From positions 52,928 through 116,927 of the forward strand of contig CALFVU010000010.1 in NCBI GenBank assembly GCA_937928085.1: a DNA stretch of 64,000 nucleotides, written 5' to 3'. The notes beneath the pieces were generated by a model. The model searched no databases. It worked only from the letters and a program-made list of their open reading frames with translations, and was not told the DNA's origin. The DNA comes from an uncultured bacterium (lineage in GTDB: Bacteria; Spirochaetota; Leptospiria; Leptospirales; Leptonemataceae). Below are positions 8,890 to 18,027 of the stretch, piece by piece (the stretch's first letter is position 1; the number at the start of each line of letters is the position of its first letter). Position numbers and translations under genes: made by a program.

Positions 8890-11490
8890 ATGAGTAATAT
8901 TTATATTTTTCAAGGAAAAGGAGAAGTATATTCGCAAGAAGTTCATGAGAGAGTGGGTAGAAGAGGAAGGAGAATGCTGGAATTAACAGAGATGCAAATT
9001 CCAGTTGTTCCAGGATTTATTATAGACAGTCAATACACACCAAATCTAATAAAAGAAGATTTTACCGGACTTTTGAAAAAAGGATTAAGTTATATTGAAG
9101 AAGGAATCAATAGAAAATATGGAGATCCAATGAATCCCCTTTTACTCAAAGTAGTCGTTAGTTCCAATCTTAGTTTACCTCTCTATCCCACAGTTTTTAA
9201 TATTGGTTTATCTCCTTTGACGATAGATGGTTTTGCAAAGTTGATTGGAGAAAAATCTGCATGGTTTGAATATGGGTATCTGATAAGAACAATTGGAACA
9301 AAAATTTTTGATATAGAACACGAAAAATTCGATGAGATCTTAGCAAAGTATGATAACACAACAGAAGGCTTAAAAAATGCATCTTTTGAAATGTTAAAAT
9401 TAGTAGGGAAAGAAAATGTTCCAGATGATCCTTATCAACAACTATTTTTAGTGATCAAAAATTTAGCAAAAAGATATTATGATCCCGAAATTGACTACGA
9501 AGATCCCCCTGCTATGCTAGTTCAAGGAATGGTTTTTGGAAACTTGGGTGAAGATTCAGCCGTGGGAATGTATTTTACAAGAGATATTATAACAGGCGAA
9601 GATAGTTTAAAAGGAAGCTTCTTATTAAACAGTTATACATTAGATAAAGAAGGAATGGATATTTATCAATTAGAAGAAAAATATTTAAATGAATTAAAAA
9701 AAATTGGTAAATCTATAGAAAGAAAATTTAAAGAAATTAGAGAAATTAAATTCATCATAGAAAAGAAAAAATTATGGATCATTAATCAAACAGAAGTAGA
9801 TAAAAAATCAACTCAGGCTCATATTAGAACATTATTGGATTTATTAAAAGATAATGTTATAAAGGAAGATTGGTTAATTGAACAGATACTGCCCGGTCAA
9901 CTTGCCACTTTACTTCATTCAGTAGTTGATGTAAATTCTCTTACAGGTATACCATCAATTAAAGGTGGCTTAACAGGTGCACCTGGGGCTGCAGTTGGTA
10001 GAGTTTATTTTAATGCTGATAGATTGATGGAAGCTCACAGAGAGGCAATACAAAAAGGAGAAGATACAAAAATGATTTTATGCGTTCCTGCTTCCTTTGC
10101 TGAGGATGTAAAAGCAATTGAAGTAGGGGTGGGCGTATTATCTTCAGAAGGAGGTTATTCATCACATGCACCGGTAGTTGCTCGATCGCTAGGAAAAGTA
10201 AGTATAGTGCATCCTGAGATTAGAATTGGAGAAAATTTCTTTGAATACCAAGGGCACATAGTTAGAGAAGGAGATTACATCACCTTAGATGCACCTGTAT
10301 ATAAACCACCCACTATTTACTTAGGTAAAGCAAAGCTGATTACACCTGATATACAAACAAACGGACTTGTGGAATTAATTCAAATAGCAAAGAAATTTAT
10401 AACAGATGATTTTGTTGTTAGAGCTAATGCAGACTTGGGAAGAGATGCAAAAGTAGCTCGCTTAATGGGAGCTTATGGTATTGGATTATGTAGAACTGAA
10501 CATATGTTTTTTGACGAGCAAAGAATCAATCGTTTTAGGGAAATGATACTTTCTCGAACAAAAGAAGAAAGAATTCGATGTTTAAACGATTTAAAACCTC
10601 TACAAAGAAATGATTTTTATGAACTTTTTAAAATTATGGCTCCTTATCCAGTAACTATTCGTTTATTAGATGCACCTCTACATGAATTTCTTCCCAGAAA
10701 CGAAGAAACTTTTAAAGAATACATAGAATATTTAAAACAGAAAGGAATACAACCAAATGAAAGCGAAATCAGAGAAAGAATAGAGAGATTGCATGAATTT
10801 AACCCTATGCTAGGACATCGTGGATGTAGAGTTGCAATAACATATCCAGAGATTTATGAAATGCAAGTTCGAGCGATTTTTGAAGCAGCTGCTAGATTAA
10901 AGAAAGAAGGAATCGAAGTAGTACCTGAAATCATGATACCGATTGTGATGAACCCAAATGAACTAAAATTTATTAAAAATGGTAAGCAAATCGAAGGATC
11001 TTATATCAAAGGCATTAGAGATGTAGCAGAAGATGTATTTAAACATGAAGGAGTTAAAATCGAATATAAAGTTGGAACTATGATAGAATTACCAGCAGCA
11101 GCTTTACAATCCCACGAATTAGCTCAATATGCAGAATTCTTTAGTTATGGTACAAACGACCTAACTCAAACCACATATGGTTTAAGTCGAGATGACATCA
11201 ATTCTTTTTTTCCAGCATACACAATGTACGACTTGCTACCTTCAAATCCTTTCCAAGTACTTGGAGAACCGGTAAAAGAATTGATTTTACTTTCTGCTGA
11301 ACGTGGTAGATTAGTTCGACCTGGTTTAAAATTAGGCCTTTGCGGAGAACATGGTGCGGATCCTTCGAATATTGAATTCTGCATGGAAGAAGCAAAATTA
11401 AATTATGTTTCTGTCTCTCCTTATGGAATTCCTATTTCTCTATTAGCTATAGCTCAAAACAATATAAGAAAAGCTAAAGTCAAAAAGTAG
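8890..11490 (+). CDS. Pyruvate phosphate dikinase-like protein with degenerate ATP-grasp region
   Basis: The C-terminal two thirds are clearly pyruvate phosphate dikinase: phosphohistidine domain GGYSSHAPVVAR with His426, PEP/pyruvate barrel motifs GLCRTEHMFF, TIRLLDAPLHEF, LGHRGCRV and SYGTNDLTQTT, and the catalytic Cys818 in LCGEHGADP. The N-terminal third aligns in layout (PVVPGFIID, QGMVFGN, FTRDIITGE), but the usual GGKG segment reads GRRGRRM, the VRSGA segment reads VVVSSNL, and the LQTR end reads INQTEV, so Lys, Arg and Gln residues that contact ATP look lost. At 866 residues the length is normal. It may catalyse only part of the reaction or act as a regulator or acceptor. It lies 17 bases after a diguanylate cyclase gene. 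The gene symbol ppdK is withheld because of the changed ATP site. Confidence 0.8.
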   Translation: MSNIYIFQGKGEVYSQEVHERVGRRGRRMLELTEMQIPVVPGFIIDSQYTPNLIKEDFTGLLKKGLSYIEEGINRKYGDPMNPLLLKVVVSSNLSLPLYPTVFNIGLSPLTIDGFAKLIGEKSAWFEYGYLIRTIGTKIFDIEHEKFDEILAKYDNTTEGLKNASFEMLKLVGKENVPDDPYQQLFLVIKNLAKRYYDPEIDYEDPPAMLVQGMVFGNLGEDSAVGMYFTRDIITGEDSLKGSFLLNSYTLDKEGMDIYQLEEKYLNELKKIGKSIERKFKEIREIKFIIEKKKLWIINQTEVDKKSTQAHIRTLLDLLKDNVIKEDWLIEQILPGQLATLLHSVVDVNSLTGIPSIKGGLTGAPGAAVGRVYFNADRLMEAHREAIQKGEDTKMILCVPASFAEDVKAIEVGVGVLSSEGGYSSHAPVVARSLGKVSIVHPEIRIGENFFEYQGHIVREGDYITLDAPVYKPPTIYLGKAKLITPDIQTNGLVELIQIAKKFITDDFVVRANADLGRDAKVARLMGAYGIGLCRTEHMFFDEQRINRFREMILSRTKEERIRCLNDLKPLQRNDFYELFKIMAPYPVTIRLLDAPLHEFLPRNEETFKEYIEYLKQKGIQPNESEIRERIERLHEFNPMLGHRGCRVAITYPEIYEMQVRAIFEAAARLKKEGIEVVPEIMIPIVMNPNELKFIKNGKQIEGSYIKGIRDVAEDVFKHEGVKIEYKVGTMIELPAAALQSHELAQYAEFFSYGTNDLTQTTYGLSRDDINSFFPAYTMYDLLPSNPFQVLGEPVKELILLSAERGRLVRPGLKLGLCGEHGADPSNIEFCMEEAKLNYVSVSPYGIPISLLAIAQNNIRKAKVKK

Positions 11491-11532
11491 AAACAAATTA
11501 TTGTGTATAATTGTGATATAACATTTTACGAT

Positions 11533-11875
<343 letters not shown>

Positions 11876-11884
11876 TAATTATTA

Positions 11885-11914
11885 TTTATATAGCAAAAAA
11901 AATTCTTTAGTCAA
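11885..11914 (-). promoter_or_regulatory. Sigma70-type promoter of tmRNA
   Basis: On the minus strand TTGACT (11909-11914) and TATAAA (11885-11890) are separated by 18 bases, and the -10 element lies 9 bases before the first G of tmRNA. Position and match to consensus make this a convincing promoter. Confidence 0.75.
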
Positions 11915-11955
11915 CTATTTTTTGAACTTTTATAAAAAAAATTGATAAGATATAA

Positions 11956-12438
11956 ATGTCAATTAAAATGTTTATTAAAATGTTAGATTTTATAAAAAAA
12001 ATTACAAACTACCCTATTCGATTTTCAATTCCCGTATTGATTACCATCACAATTTCAATTTCTTTAGTTTTTGCAATTATCTTTTTTTTAAACATATTAA
12101 AAAATATTACAGAAAATCAGATTCAAAAACAAAATCAAATTTATAAATTTTATATAACAAAAAATATTCAAACGGAGAACGAATTCTTTGATACTTTGCT
12201 TTTGCTACATAACTCCTTAGATACAAAAGCCTTTTTTATCATTCATACACAAACGAATAAAATTCTTTTTTCTAATGAAACCTACTACATTAATAAAGAT
12301 ATAAAATTTTTACAGTTGACAAGTTATAACTTTGTGTATGAACTATTGCAAAGTAATTCTAATAATAGATATCAAACTTATTTAAACTTATCAGAAAATC
12401 TAATAAAAAAAAACGAAAATTATATATATAATTTCTAA
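11956..12438 (+). CDS. N-terminal fragment of membrane GGDEF-EAL protein (frameshifted)
   Basis: This 160-residue frame has a transmembrane helix at about 22-48 and then an extracytoplasmic sensor-like region. It runs out at a stop shortly after a run of nine A (12405-12413). The next frame is open from 12407 and continues into a second transmembrane helix, HAMP, GGDEF and EAL domains. The two pieces together make one ordinary membrane signalling protein, so this is the front part of a gene split by a one-base shift, not a gene of its own. ATG at 11956 is the first good start, with no strong ribosome-binding site. Confidence 0.7.
   Translation: MSIKMFIKMLDFIKKITNYPIRFSIPVLITITISISLVFAIIFFLNILKNITENQIQKQNQIYKFYITKNIQTENEFFDTLLLLHNSLDTKAFFIIHTQTNKILFSNETYYINKDIKFLQLTSYNFVYELLQSNSNNRYQTYLNLSENLIKKNENYIYNF
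12405..12413 (+). other. A9 run at frameshift point
   Basis: Nine consecutive adenines mark the point where the reading frame shifts by one base between the two halves of the GGDEF-EAL gene. Removing one A would join both frames without a stop. Such runs can be sequencing errors, real inactivating mutations, phase-variable sites, or places where RNA polymerase slips and restores the frame in part of the transcripts. Confidence 0.75.
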
Positions 12439-14044
12439 ACCTGAATTATATTGGAAATTTGTTTTTATATACAAATTTAGTATATTAAATTTTCTACTGA
12501 ATCAAAATCTTATTCTTACCTTTTCTAGTTTTTTGATTGTATTAGTATTTCCCTTTGTATTAATAAATCTTTTATACAAATATTATTTTAAAAAAAGAAT
12601 ACAAAATATTATTTATTTTACTGAAGAAATAAAAAAAACAAACTTTCAAGTAAGGATTCCTGTCCAGGGAAAGGACGAAATCTCTTACATCAGTTCTTTC
12701 CTGAATCACTTGGCAGAAATCATAGAAAAATTGATTTTTTTTGACTCCTTAACAGAAGTGCTCAATCGAAACGGTTTTGAATTTAATGTAAATCTGATTT
12801 TAAAGAAAGTTCAAAGTGGAGTTTTCTTTTTTATGGATTTAGATGGTTTTAAATATGTTAATGAAACTTTTGGACATAATATCGGAAACATAGCATTAAA
12901 AATTATATCTAAAAGAATCTGTTCTTTATGCGAAAAAAATTCCTTTGGTGGAAAAATAATTTTTGGTAGAATTGGTGGAGATGAGTTTGCTATATTTTTC
13001 TCAACTAAAATTGATTACATCAATTATTTGAATATACAATTATTTGCTAATAAAATTATAGAAGTAGTATCTGAAAAAATTTCAATCAACGAACTGGATA
13101 TTATCTTAGGTATAAGTATTGGAATTGCAATATATCCAAAAGACGGAAAAAGTTTAGGTGAGCTTTTAACCAACAGCGATCTAGCAATGCATCACTCTAA
13201 AAATACAATAAAAAATTCATTTGCTTTTTATGATCTTTTTATAAAGGAAACTTACGAACAAAAAAATATATTGAGAAATGCTTTATTGACCATTTTAAAA
13301 AAAAACATTCTTAAAGATCACTTTTATATTGTATATCAACCTATATATTCATTAAAGGAAGAAAAAATTACCTCAACAGAAGTTCTTTTAAGATTTAAGC
13401 ATGACTCAATTAAGTCAGAACCTTCGATGTTTATCCCACTTTTAGAAGAACTTAATTTAATGAAAAATATAGATAATTATGTTATTGAAAAAAGTTTCGC
13501 AGATTTTGATGACTTAAAAAAATATTCTATCACCAAATTATCTATCAATTTATCTATATCACAATTAAGAAGTGATGATTTTTATAAGAACATTAAACAA
13601 TTACTTTCTTCTTTTTCTATACAACCACAAAATATAATTTTTGAAATAACCGAAACAAGTTTTATGAAAGAACCTGATAAAATTCTAAAAATCATTAACT
13701 CTTTAAATGATTTAGGATTTTCTTTTGCTTTAGATGATTTTGGAACAGGTTACTCTTCTTTACAATATTTAAAAGAAATACCAATCAAAAATCTTAAAAT
13801 AGATAAAACTTTTATTAAGGATATCAGCTATAATAAAAAATCTTTAAATATAATAAAAGCTTTGTTGAAAATGTCTAAATCTTTAAATTTAGAAATAACA
13901 GCTGAAGGTGTAGAAGATTTCTCTACTTTTACGACTCTAAAAAATTTAGAATTTGATTATGTACAAGGTTTTTTTATTTCTCCACCATTAGAATTAGGGA
14001 ATTTTATAAAATTGATAAAGAAAAATAATTATCAAAAATTATAA
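12407..14044 (+). CDS. C-terminal part of membrane GGDEF-EAL protein (frameshifted)
   Basis: The frame is open from 12407 without its own good start; a TTG at 12533 is the first possible initiator. It carries the rest of the sensor region, a second transmembrane helix (around 12530-12585), a HAMP-like segment, a GGDEF domain (metal-site MDLDGFKYVN, active-site GGDEF, no RxxD inhibitory site), and an EAL domain with EVLLRF in place of EALLR, EITETSF, DDFGTGYSS, KIDKTFI and TAEGVE. The key EAL metal ligands and the catalytic Lys look present, so cyclic-di-GMP breakdown is likely if the protein is made, and synthesis is also possible. The conserved coding quality after the shift suggests recent breakage or a tolerated slip. 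Confidence 0.8.
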   Translation, partial: KKTKIIYIISKPELYWKFVFIYKFSILNFLLNQNLILTFSSFLIVLVFPFVLINLLYKYYFKKRIQNIIYFTEEIKKTNFQVRIPVQGKDEISYISSFLNHLAEIIEKLIFFDSLTEVLNRNGFEFNVNLILKKVQSGVFFFMDLDGFKYVNETFGHNIGNIALKIISKRICSLCEKNSFGGKIIFGRIGGDEFAIFFSTKIDYINYLNIQLFANKIIEVVSEKISINELDIILGISIGIAIYPKDGKSLGELLTNSDLAMHHSKNTIKNSFAFYDLFIKETYEQKNILRNALLTILKKNILKDHFYIVYQPIYSLKEEKITSTEVLLRFKHDSIKSEPSMFIPLLEELNLMKNIDNYVIEKSFADFDDLKKYSITKLSINLSISQLRSDDFYKNIKQLLSSFSIQPQNIIFEITETSFMKEPDKILKIINSLNDLGFSFALDDFGTGYSSLQYLKEIPIKNLKIDKTFIKDISYNKKSLNIIKALLKMSKSLNLEITAEGVEDFSTFTTLKNLEFDYVQGFFISPPLELGNFIKLIKKNNYQKL

Positions 14045-14045
14045 T

Positions 14046-14402
14046 TTATTTTACTTTTTCCCAAAACTCAGCAATCCATTGCAAAAAATTTGTATAAGAC
14101 GCAACTACTTGATCTCCCAACAAATAAACAACCTTCATATTATGTTTTCTATCAAACGCTACATCATATTCTTTGAATTTAGCAATGTATATATATTGTT
14201 TAAGATCTGGATGCCTTTCCGGAACAGTAAAGTAAAAATCCTCAATATCGGGATCTACAGAAAGTAATAGTTTTCTATAATCCTCTGGAAAAATAATAGC
14301 AAATTTTTTTTCGTAATAATTCAATTCCTCCTCTGTAAAGACTGCAGTATCTAAATATTTATTAAGATGATAAATTTCGTTAATAATCTCTCCAATTTTC
14401 AT
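14046..14402 (-). CDS. SMI1/KNR4 (SUKH)-like protein
   Basis: The start was placed at the ATG at 14402, not at an upstream TTG. The 118-residue protein has TEEELNYYEKKFAIIFPEDYRKLLL, matching the entry motif of SMI1/KNR4 domains (E-x-x-LP-x-DY-x-x-LL), then an acidic beta-rich body. SUKH proteins are often immunity proteins for contact-dependent or polymorphic toxins, but many stand alone with unknown roles; no toxin gene is seen nearby. It converges with the GGDEF-EAL gene. Confidence 0.6.
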   Translation of the reverse strand: MKIGEIINEIYHLNKYLDTAVFTEEELNYYEKKFAIIFPEDYRKLLLSVDPDIEDFYFTVPERHPDLKQYIYIAKFKEYDVAFDRKHNMKVVYLLGDQVVASYTNFLQWIAEFWEKVK

Positions 14403-15096
14403 AAAGACAAAATAAATCAAAGAAATGATTTTTCAATTTTTTTTTAAAACTAAATACTACTTCTATCGAAATCTTTCTAAGAATTTACTTATCAAATGTT
14501 GAAATTTCATTTAGTAGGATCACCATCAAACAAAAGTATTTGCAACCTTAAAGAAAATATAAAATTACTCCCAAAAAAAATTTATGATTTCTTCTACTTG
14601 ATCAAGTAATTCTTTTCTTTTTTTAGTTAAAGAATTAAATTAATTCTATCGAGGGAGATTTCATATTTCTCTTTTACAACTATAATTTTTTTTAGAAATT
14701 TCATTTAATTGTTCTTTGCTAACAACTTTTTAAAAAATTTAATTTTTTTTCTTTTAGTATACGAATATCAAATGGATCAATTCAATTACCAGAAACTAAA
14801 CTTCCAATTTTGGAGAAATACTAAAATAAATATAATCCTAAAAACAATTTTATTTTTAAAAATTCAAAATAACCACTTGTTTCTAAATTAAAAACAAAGT
14901 TATAAGATAGTAGTTCGTGTATCAAAAAAAAAGAGGTCTTTTCCACAAGCTCGGCTCTCCCCAGGTAATAAATAAACATTGAATTCTAAATTTTTTTTAT
15001 AATTTAAAATTTCTTTAACAACTCTATTTAAACTACATCAAAGAAATTCCTTTTTTATTTCTGAATTTCATACATAAGCGGTATCACATGTTTGAT

Positions 15097-15180
15097 TTAA
15101 TATAACAAACCAGCAAGTCTTAGAAGGATTATTTTTTTTCCTATATTCAATCCTTCGCCTTGAATTAATAAATGCAAAGG
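15097..15180 (-). pseudogene. Remnant resembling IS3-type transposase helix-turn-helix
   Basis: Translated on the minus strand, this gives 27 residues including EGLNIGKKIILLRLAGL, close to the HTH_21 region of IS3-family OrfB (pattern G-x-x-IGKxRVxRLMRxAGL). A shifted frame just after it gives NQTCDTAYV, faintly like the NQVWxTDITYI start of the DDE domain. Stops and frameshifts surround it and no terminal repeats were seen. The match is short, so this is tentative. Confidence 0.35.
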
Positions 15181-15267
15181 TTATGAAAAAATACAAAATG
15201 CAGTTCATAAAAATATTTTAAAAAAAAACTGGCAATTGTTTTACTTTTATCGTTTTTTGATAAGAAT

Positions 15268-15312
15268 AACATAACTTAATCAAAAAATACTTTACATTTG
15301 TTAAGTTATGTT
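15268..15312 (+). promoter_or_regulatory. 12-bp perfect inverted repeat with T-run upstream of recA
   Basis: AACATAACTTAA (15268-15279) is exactly repeated in reverse at 15301-15312, with a 21-base loop, and the downstream arm runs into a T-run. It lies 76 bases before the recA start. It could be a rho-independent terminator for transcripts from the eroded region or an operator-like palindrome. A TATAAT at 15362-15367 is a plausible recA -10 element downstream of it. Confidence 0.45.
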
Positions 15313-15388
15313 TTTTTTTGTTTTTTGTTTATAAAAAGTAAAAAAATATCATCATTATATGTATAATATATAATTAAGGAGTGGAACA

Positions 15389-16525
15389 ATGGCTGTTAAG
15401 AAAAAGAACTTAGTACAAATTGAGCAAGAAATACAGGAATCAAAAGAGGAACATGAAAAAAATTTAGAAAAAATTAAAGCAGTAGAGGGAGCTATACAAC
15501 AAATCGAAAAACAATTTGGAAAAGGCTCCATAATGAAATTAGGAAGTTCAAATCAACAAAAAATAGAAGTGATTCCAACAGGAGCGCTTACGCTAGATAT
15601 AGCTTTAGGCGTAGGTGGTCTTCCCAGAGGTAGAATTATTGAAATCTATGGACCTGAATCTTCTGGAAAAACCACTTTATGTTTAAGTGCTGTTGCAGAA
15701 GCTCAAAAAATGGGTGGTGTTGCTGCATTTGTAGATGCAGAACATGCTTTAGATCCTTTATATGCGAAAAAAATAGGTGTGAATATCGATGAACTTTTAG
15801 TTGCACAACCCGATTGTGGAGAAGAAGCTTTAGAGATTACAGAATCCCTTGTGCGTTCAAATGCCATCGACTTAATCATTGTAGATTCTGTTGCAGCATT
15901 AGTTCCGAGAGCAGAATTAGAAGGAAATATGGGAGATGCACAAATTGGCTTACAAGCAAGATTGATGAGTCAAGCAATGAGGAAGCTTACCGGCACTATT
16001 TCGAAATCTAAAGCGATTGTGATTTTTGTAAATCAAATAAGAAATAAAATTGGTGTAATGTTCGGATCTCCAGAAACTACAACAGGAGGCAACGCCCTTA
16101 AATTTTATGCATCGGTTAGACTTGATATTAGAAAAACTGAAACTCTAAAAAAAGGTGAAGAAGCTTATGGTAATCGAGTAAAAGTAAAAGTAGTAAAAAA
16201 TAAAGTAGCTCCTCCTTTTAAGCAGGCAGATTTTGAAATTTTATTTGATAAAGGAATCAATCAAATCGGTTGCATACTAGATGCAGCTTTAGCATTAGAA
16301 ATTATTGATAAATCTGGAACCTGGTTTTCGTATCAAGGTACAAAAATAGGACAAGGAAGAGAAAATTGTTATCAATATTTAGAAGCTAACCCTAATATCA
16401 GAAAAGAAATTGAAGTTAAAATCAAAGAAAAAATAAATACCGAAAATTTAACAGAAAAAAAAGTTTCTCAACCAATAGAAACTCAAAAAATGACATCAAT
16501 TTCTGGAGATAGTATTGAAGACTAA
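15389..16525 (+). CDS. recA: Recombinase RecA
   Basis: RecA coats single-stranded DNA, drives strand exchange and triggers LexA self-cleavage. The 378-residue sequence has the family start [12 protein letters not shown] at 38-49, Walker [10 protein letters not shown] at 88-96, the MAW-like region [22 protein letters not shown] with Walker B, and loop motifs including [18 protein letters not shown]. Compared with E. coli the N-terminus carries about 20 extra charged residues (rich in Glu and Lys). The start is supported by AAGGAG 8 bases before the ATG. No LexA site that I can identify is visible upstream. argC follows after 11 bases. Confidence 0.97.
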   Translation: MAVKKKNLVQIEQEIQESKEEHEKNLEKIKAVEGAIQQIEKQFGKGSIMKLGSSNQQKIEVIPTGALTLDIALGVGGLPRGRIIEIYGPESSGKTTLCLSAVAEAQKMGGVAAFVDAEHALDPLYAKKIGVNIDELLVAQPDCGEEALEITESLVRSNAIDLIIVDSVAALVPRAELEGNMGDAQIGLQARLMSQAMRKLTGTISKSKAIVIFVNQIRNKIGVMFGSPETTTGGNALKFYASVRLDIRKTETLKKGEEAYGNRVKVKVVKNKVAPPFKQADFEILFDKGINQIGCILDAALALEIIDKSGTWFSYQGTKIGQGRENCYQYLEANPNIRKEIEVKIKEKINTENLTEKKVSQPIETQKMTSISGDSIED

Positions 16526-16536
16526 AAGGATAATGC

Positions 16537-17547
16537 ATGATCGAAGTAGCTATTCTAGGTGCAGGTGGTTATACAGGTAAAGAGTTATTAAAATATTTGA
16601 ATTCTCATAAAGAAATTCTACCTGTTCACATTACAAGTGATCAATATTCTGGTAAAAAAATTAAAGAAGTCTTCCCCGAATTGCAATTATCTAAAATCGA
16701 AAATTTGGAATTTCAGAAGCATAATTCAAAATTACCAGAAAAAATTCCAATGTTTTTAGCAACTCCAAATCAAGAATCAATGGAACTTGTACATCAATAT
16801 GTTTCAGAAGAAAGAATTATTATAGACCTTAGTGGAGCTTTTCGACTTAATGATTTAAAAATATTTTCCAAATTTTATGGATTTGAACAAAAATATTCTT
16901 ATCTTTTAGATCGTAAAGTGTATGGTTTAACAGAAGTCTATCGAAATCAAATTAAAAATTCCAAGTTGATAGCAAATCCAGGGTGTTATCCTACTTCAAT
17001 TCTTCTGCCTTTGTTTTATTTTAGAGATTACTTAAAGTATTCAAGTGCGATCATCATAGATTCTTATTCTGGAATTTCTGGAGCTGGTGGTAGAATAGAA
17101 TCAGATGGCTTTTCTTATAGTAATATATATGAAAACACAAAAGCTTACAAAGTTTTAAAACATCAACACGAACCTGAAATTCTCCAATATCTAAAAGATT
17201 TCTCTGATTTTAAAGGAACTTTAGTATTTACACCTCATCTTTTACCAGCTTTTAGAGGAATTTATTCTACTATAACGATTTTATGGCAATCCGAAATTAA
17301 ACCTGAATTTTCAGAAATACAAACTCAAACTAAAAACGAAAAATTCATAAGATTATATTTCAAACCCGAAGATGTAGAACTAAAAAAAGTTCAATTTACA
17401 AATTATTGTGATTTTTCTTTTGAATCAAGAGATAAAGTTACCGTAATAGTCTCTGCTATCGATAATTTAGGAAAAGGAGCTGCAGGTCAAGCTATACAAA
17501 ACTTAAATTTAATACTCGGATTCGACGAAATAGAAGGCTTAAAATGA
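16537..17547 (+). CDS. argC: N-acetyl-gamma-glutamyl-phosphate reductase
   Basis: This enzyme reduces N-acetyl-glutamyl phosphate with NADPH, the third step of arginine synthesis. The NAD(P) fold starts GAGGYTGKELL at the N-terminus, the active-site Cys lies in NPGCYPTS, and GISGAGG and the substrate region HQHEPEI follow. The length of 336 is normal. It is 11 bases from recA and probably co-transcribed with it, an arrangement without obvious functional sense. A strong hairpin terminator follows. No other arg gene is in the window. Confidence 0.93.
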   Translation: MIEVAILGAGGYTGKELLKYLNSHKEILPVHITSDQYSGKKIKEVFPELQLSKIENLEFQKHNSKLPEKIPMFLATPNQESMELVHQYVSEERIIIDLSGAFRLNDLKIFSKFYGFEQKYSYLLDRKVYGLTEVYRNQIKNSKLIANPGCYPTSILLPLFYFRDYLKYSSAIIIDSYSGISGAGGRIESDGFSYSNIYENTKAYKVLKHQHEPEILQYLKDFSDFKGTLVFTPHLLPAFRGIYSTITILWQSEIKPEFSEIQTQTKNEKFIRLYFKPEDVELKKVQFTNYCDFSFESRDKVTVIVSAIDNLGKGAAGQAIQNLNLILGFDEIEGLK

Positions 17548-17564
17548 ATTTAAAAAAACTAAAA

Positions 17565-17605
17565 AAAATCTAAGGCTCAAATAAAAATTTTTAGCCTTAG
17601 ATTTT
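17565..17605. terminator. Bidirectional hairpin terminator
   Basis: A perfect 13-base-pair stem (17565-17577 with 17593-17605, core CTAAGGCT) has A-runs and T-runs on both sides. It sits between the convergent argC and DUF1858 genes and can end transcription from both. Confidence 0.85.
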
Positions 17606-17612
17606 ACAAAAA

Positions 17613-17840
17613 TCAATCATCAAATAAATTATTTAAACTATCTAGAAGTTGATCTAATGGTATTCCATATCCCATGCAAACTTGTTCTAATGTTTCGTAT
17701 TCATTTATAGAACAGTGAGAACAACCCCCTAAGTGATAGCTAGCAAATACTAACCCAGCTTCTGGATGAAGTTCTAACGCTTGCCCTACAGTCATATCGG
17801 GCGTGAATTTTTTTGAATTTTTTATATCTACCTCATTCAT
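17613..17840 (-). CDS. DUF1858-domain redox-disulfide protein
   Basis: A 75-residue protein with the DUF1858 pattern: MTVGQALELHPEAGLVFASY followed by GGCSHCSI with a CxxC pair and ETLEQVCMGYGI. DUF1858 proteins are small helical proteins often linked to hybrid-cluster or iron-sulphur proteins; their job is unclear, though the paired cysteines suggest redox or metal handling. It has a GGAG ribosome-binding site and is divergent from pabBC. Confidence 0.8.
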   Translation of the reverse strand: MNEVDIKNSKKFTPDMTVGQALELHPEAGLVFASYHLGGCSHCSINEYETLEQVCMGYGIPLDQLLDSLNNLFDD

Positions 17841-18027
17841 AATAATTCTCCTAATAATAATATATAAAGAAAATCAAAATCGTTTTTATGACAATAAAGA
17901 AATAGTCTTTTATAATCAGCATGATTAAAAATTATTTAATTTAATTTAGTTTAGTTTTAAATATAAATTTAAATTGTTCTATAATTTTTTCTATTGAATG
18001 AGCTTTAATATATAAAAAAATATCTAT

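Larger units (their letters stand above)
14403..15388. other. Gene-poor, eroded region
   Basis: This stretch of nearly 1 kb holds no convincing intact gene. Frames on the minus strand give short protein-like pieces broken by stops and frameshifts, for example LTKKRKELLDQVEEIINFF around 14600, IDPFDIRILKEKKLNFL around 14740-14790, and the transposase-like piece at 15097-15180. The last 120 bases hold the hairpin and the promoter region of recA. The best reading is a decayed locus, including mobile DNA, next to recA. Confidence 0.5.

Noticed and set aside
12407..14044. Start of the GGDEF-EAL gene as an independent cytoplasmic protein at 12533
   Set aside because: The TTG has no ribosome-binding site and the frame is already open and protein-like back to the A9 run, so it continues the upstream fragment.
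14709..14891. Plus-strand 60-residue reading frame
   Set aside because: Low-complexity Asn/Ile/Phe/Lys sequence inside the eroded region, with no ribosome-binding site.
15313..15388. LexA (SOS) box before recA
   Set aside because: Neither a TTTG-N5-CAAA nor a longer TTGTA/TACAA-type palindrome is present. The only palindrome is the one reported at 15268-15312.
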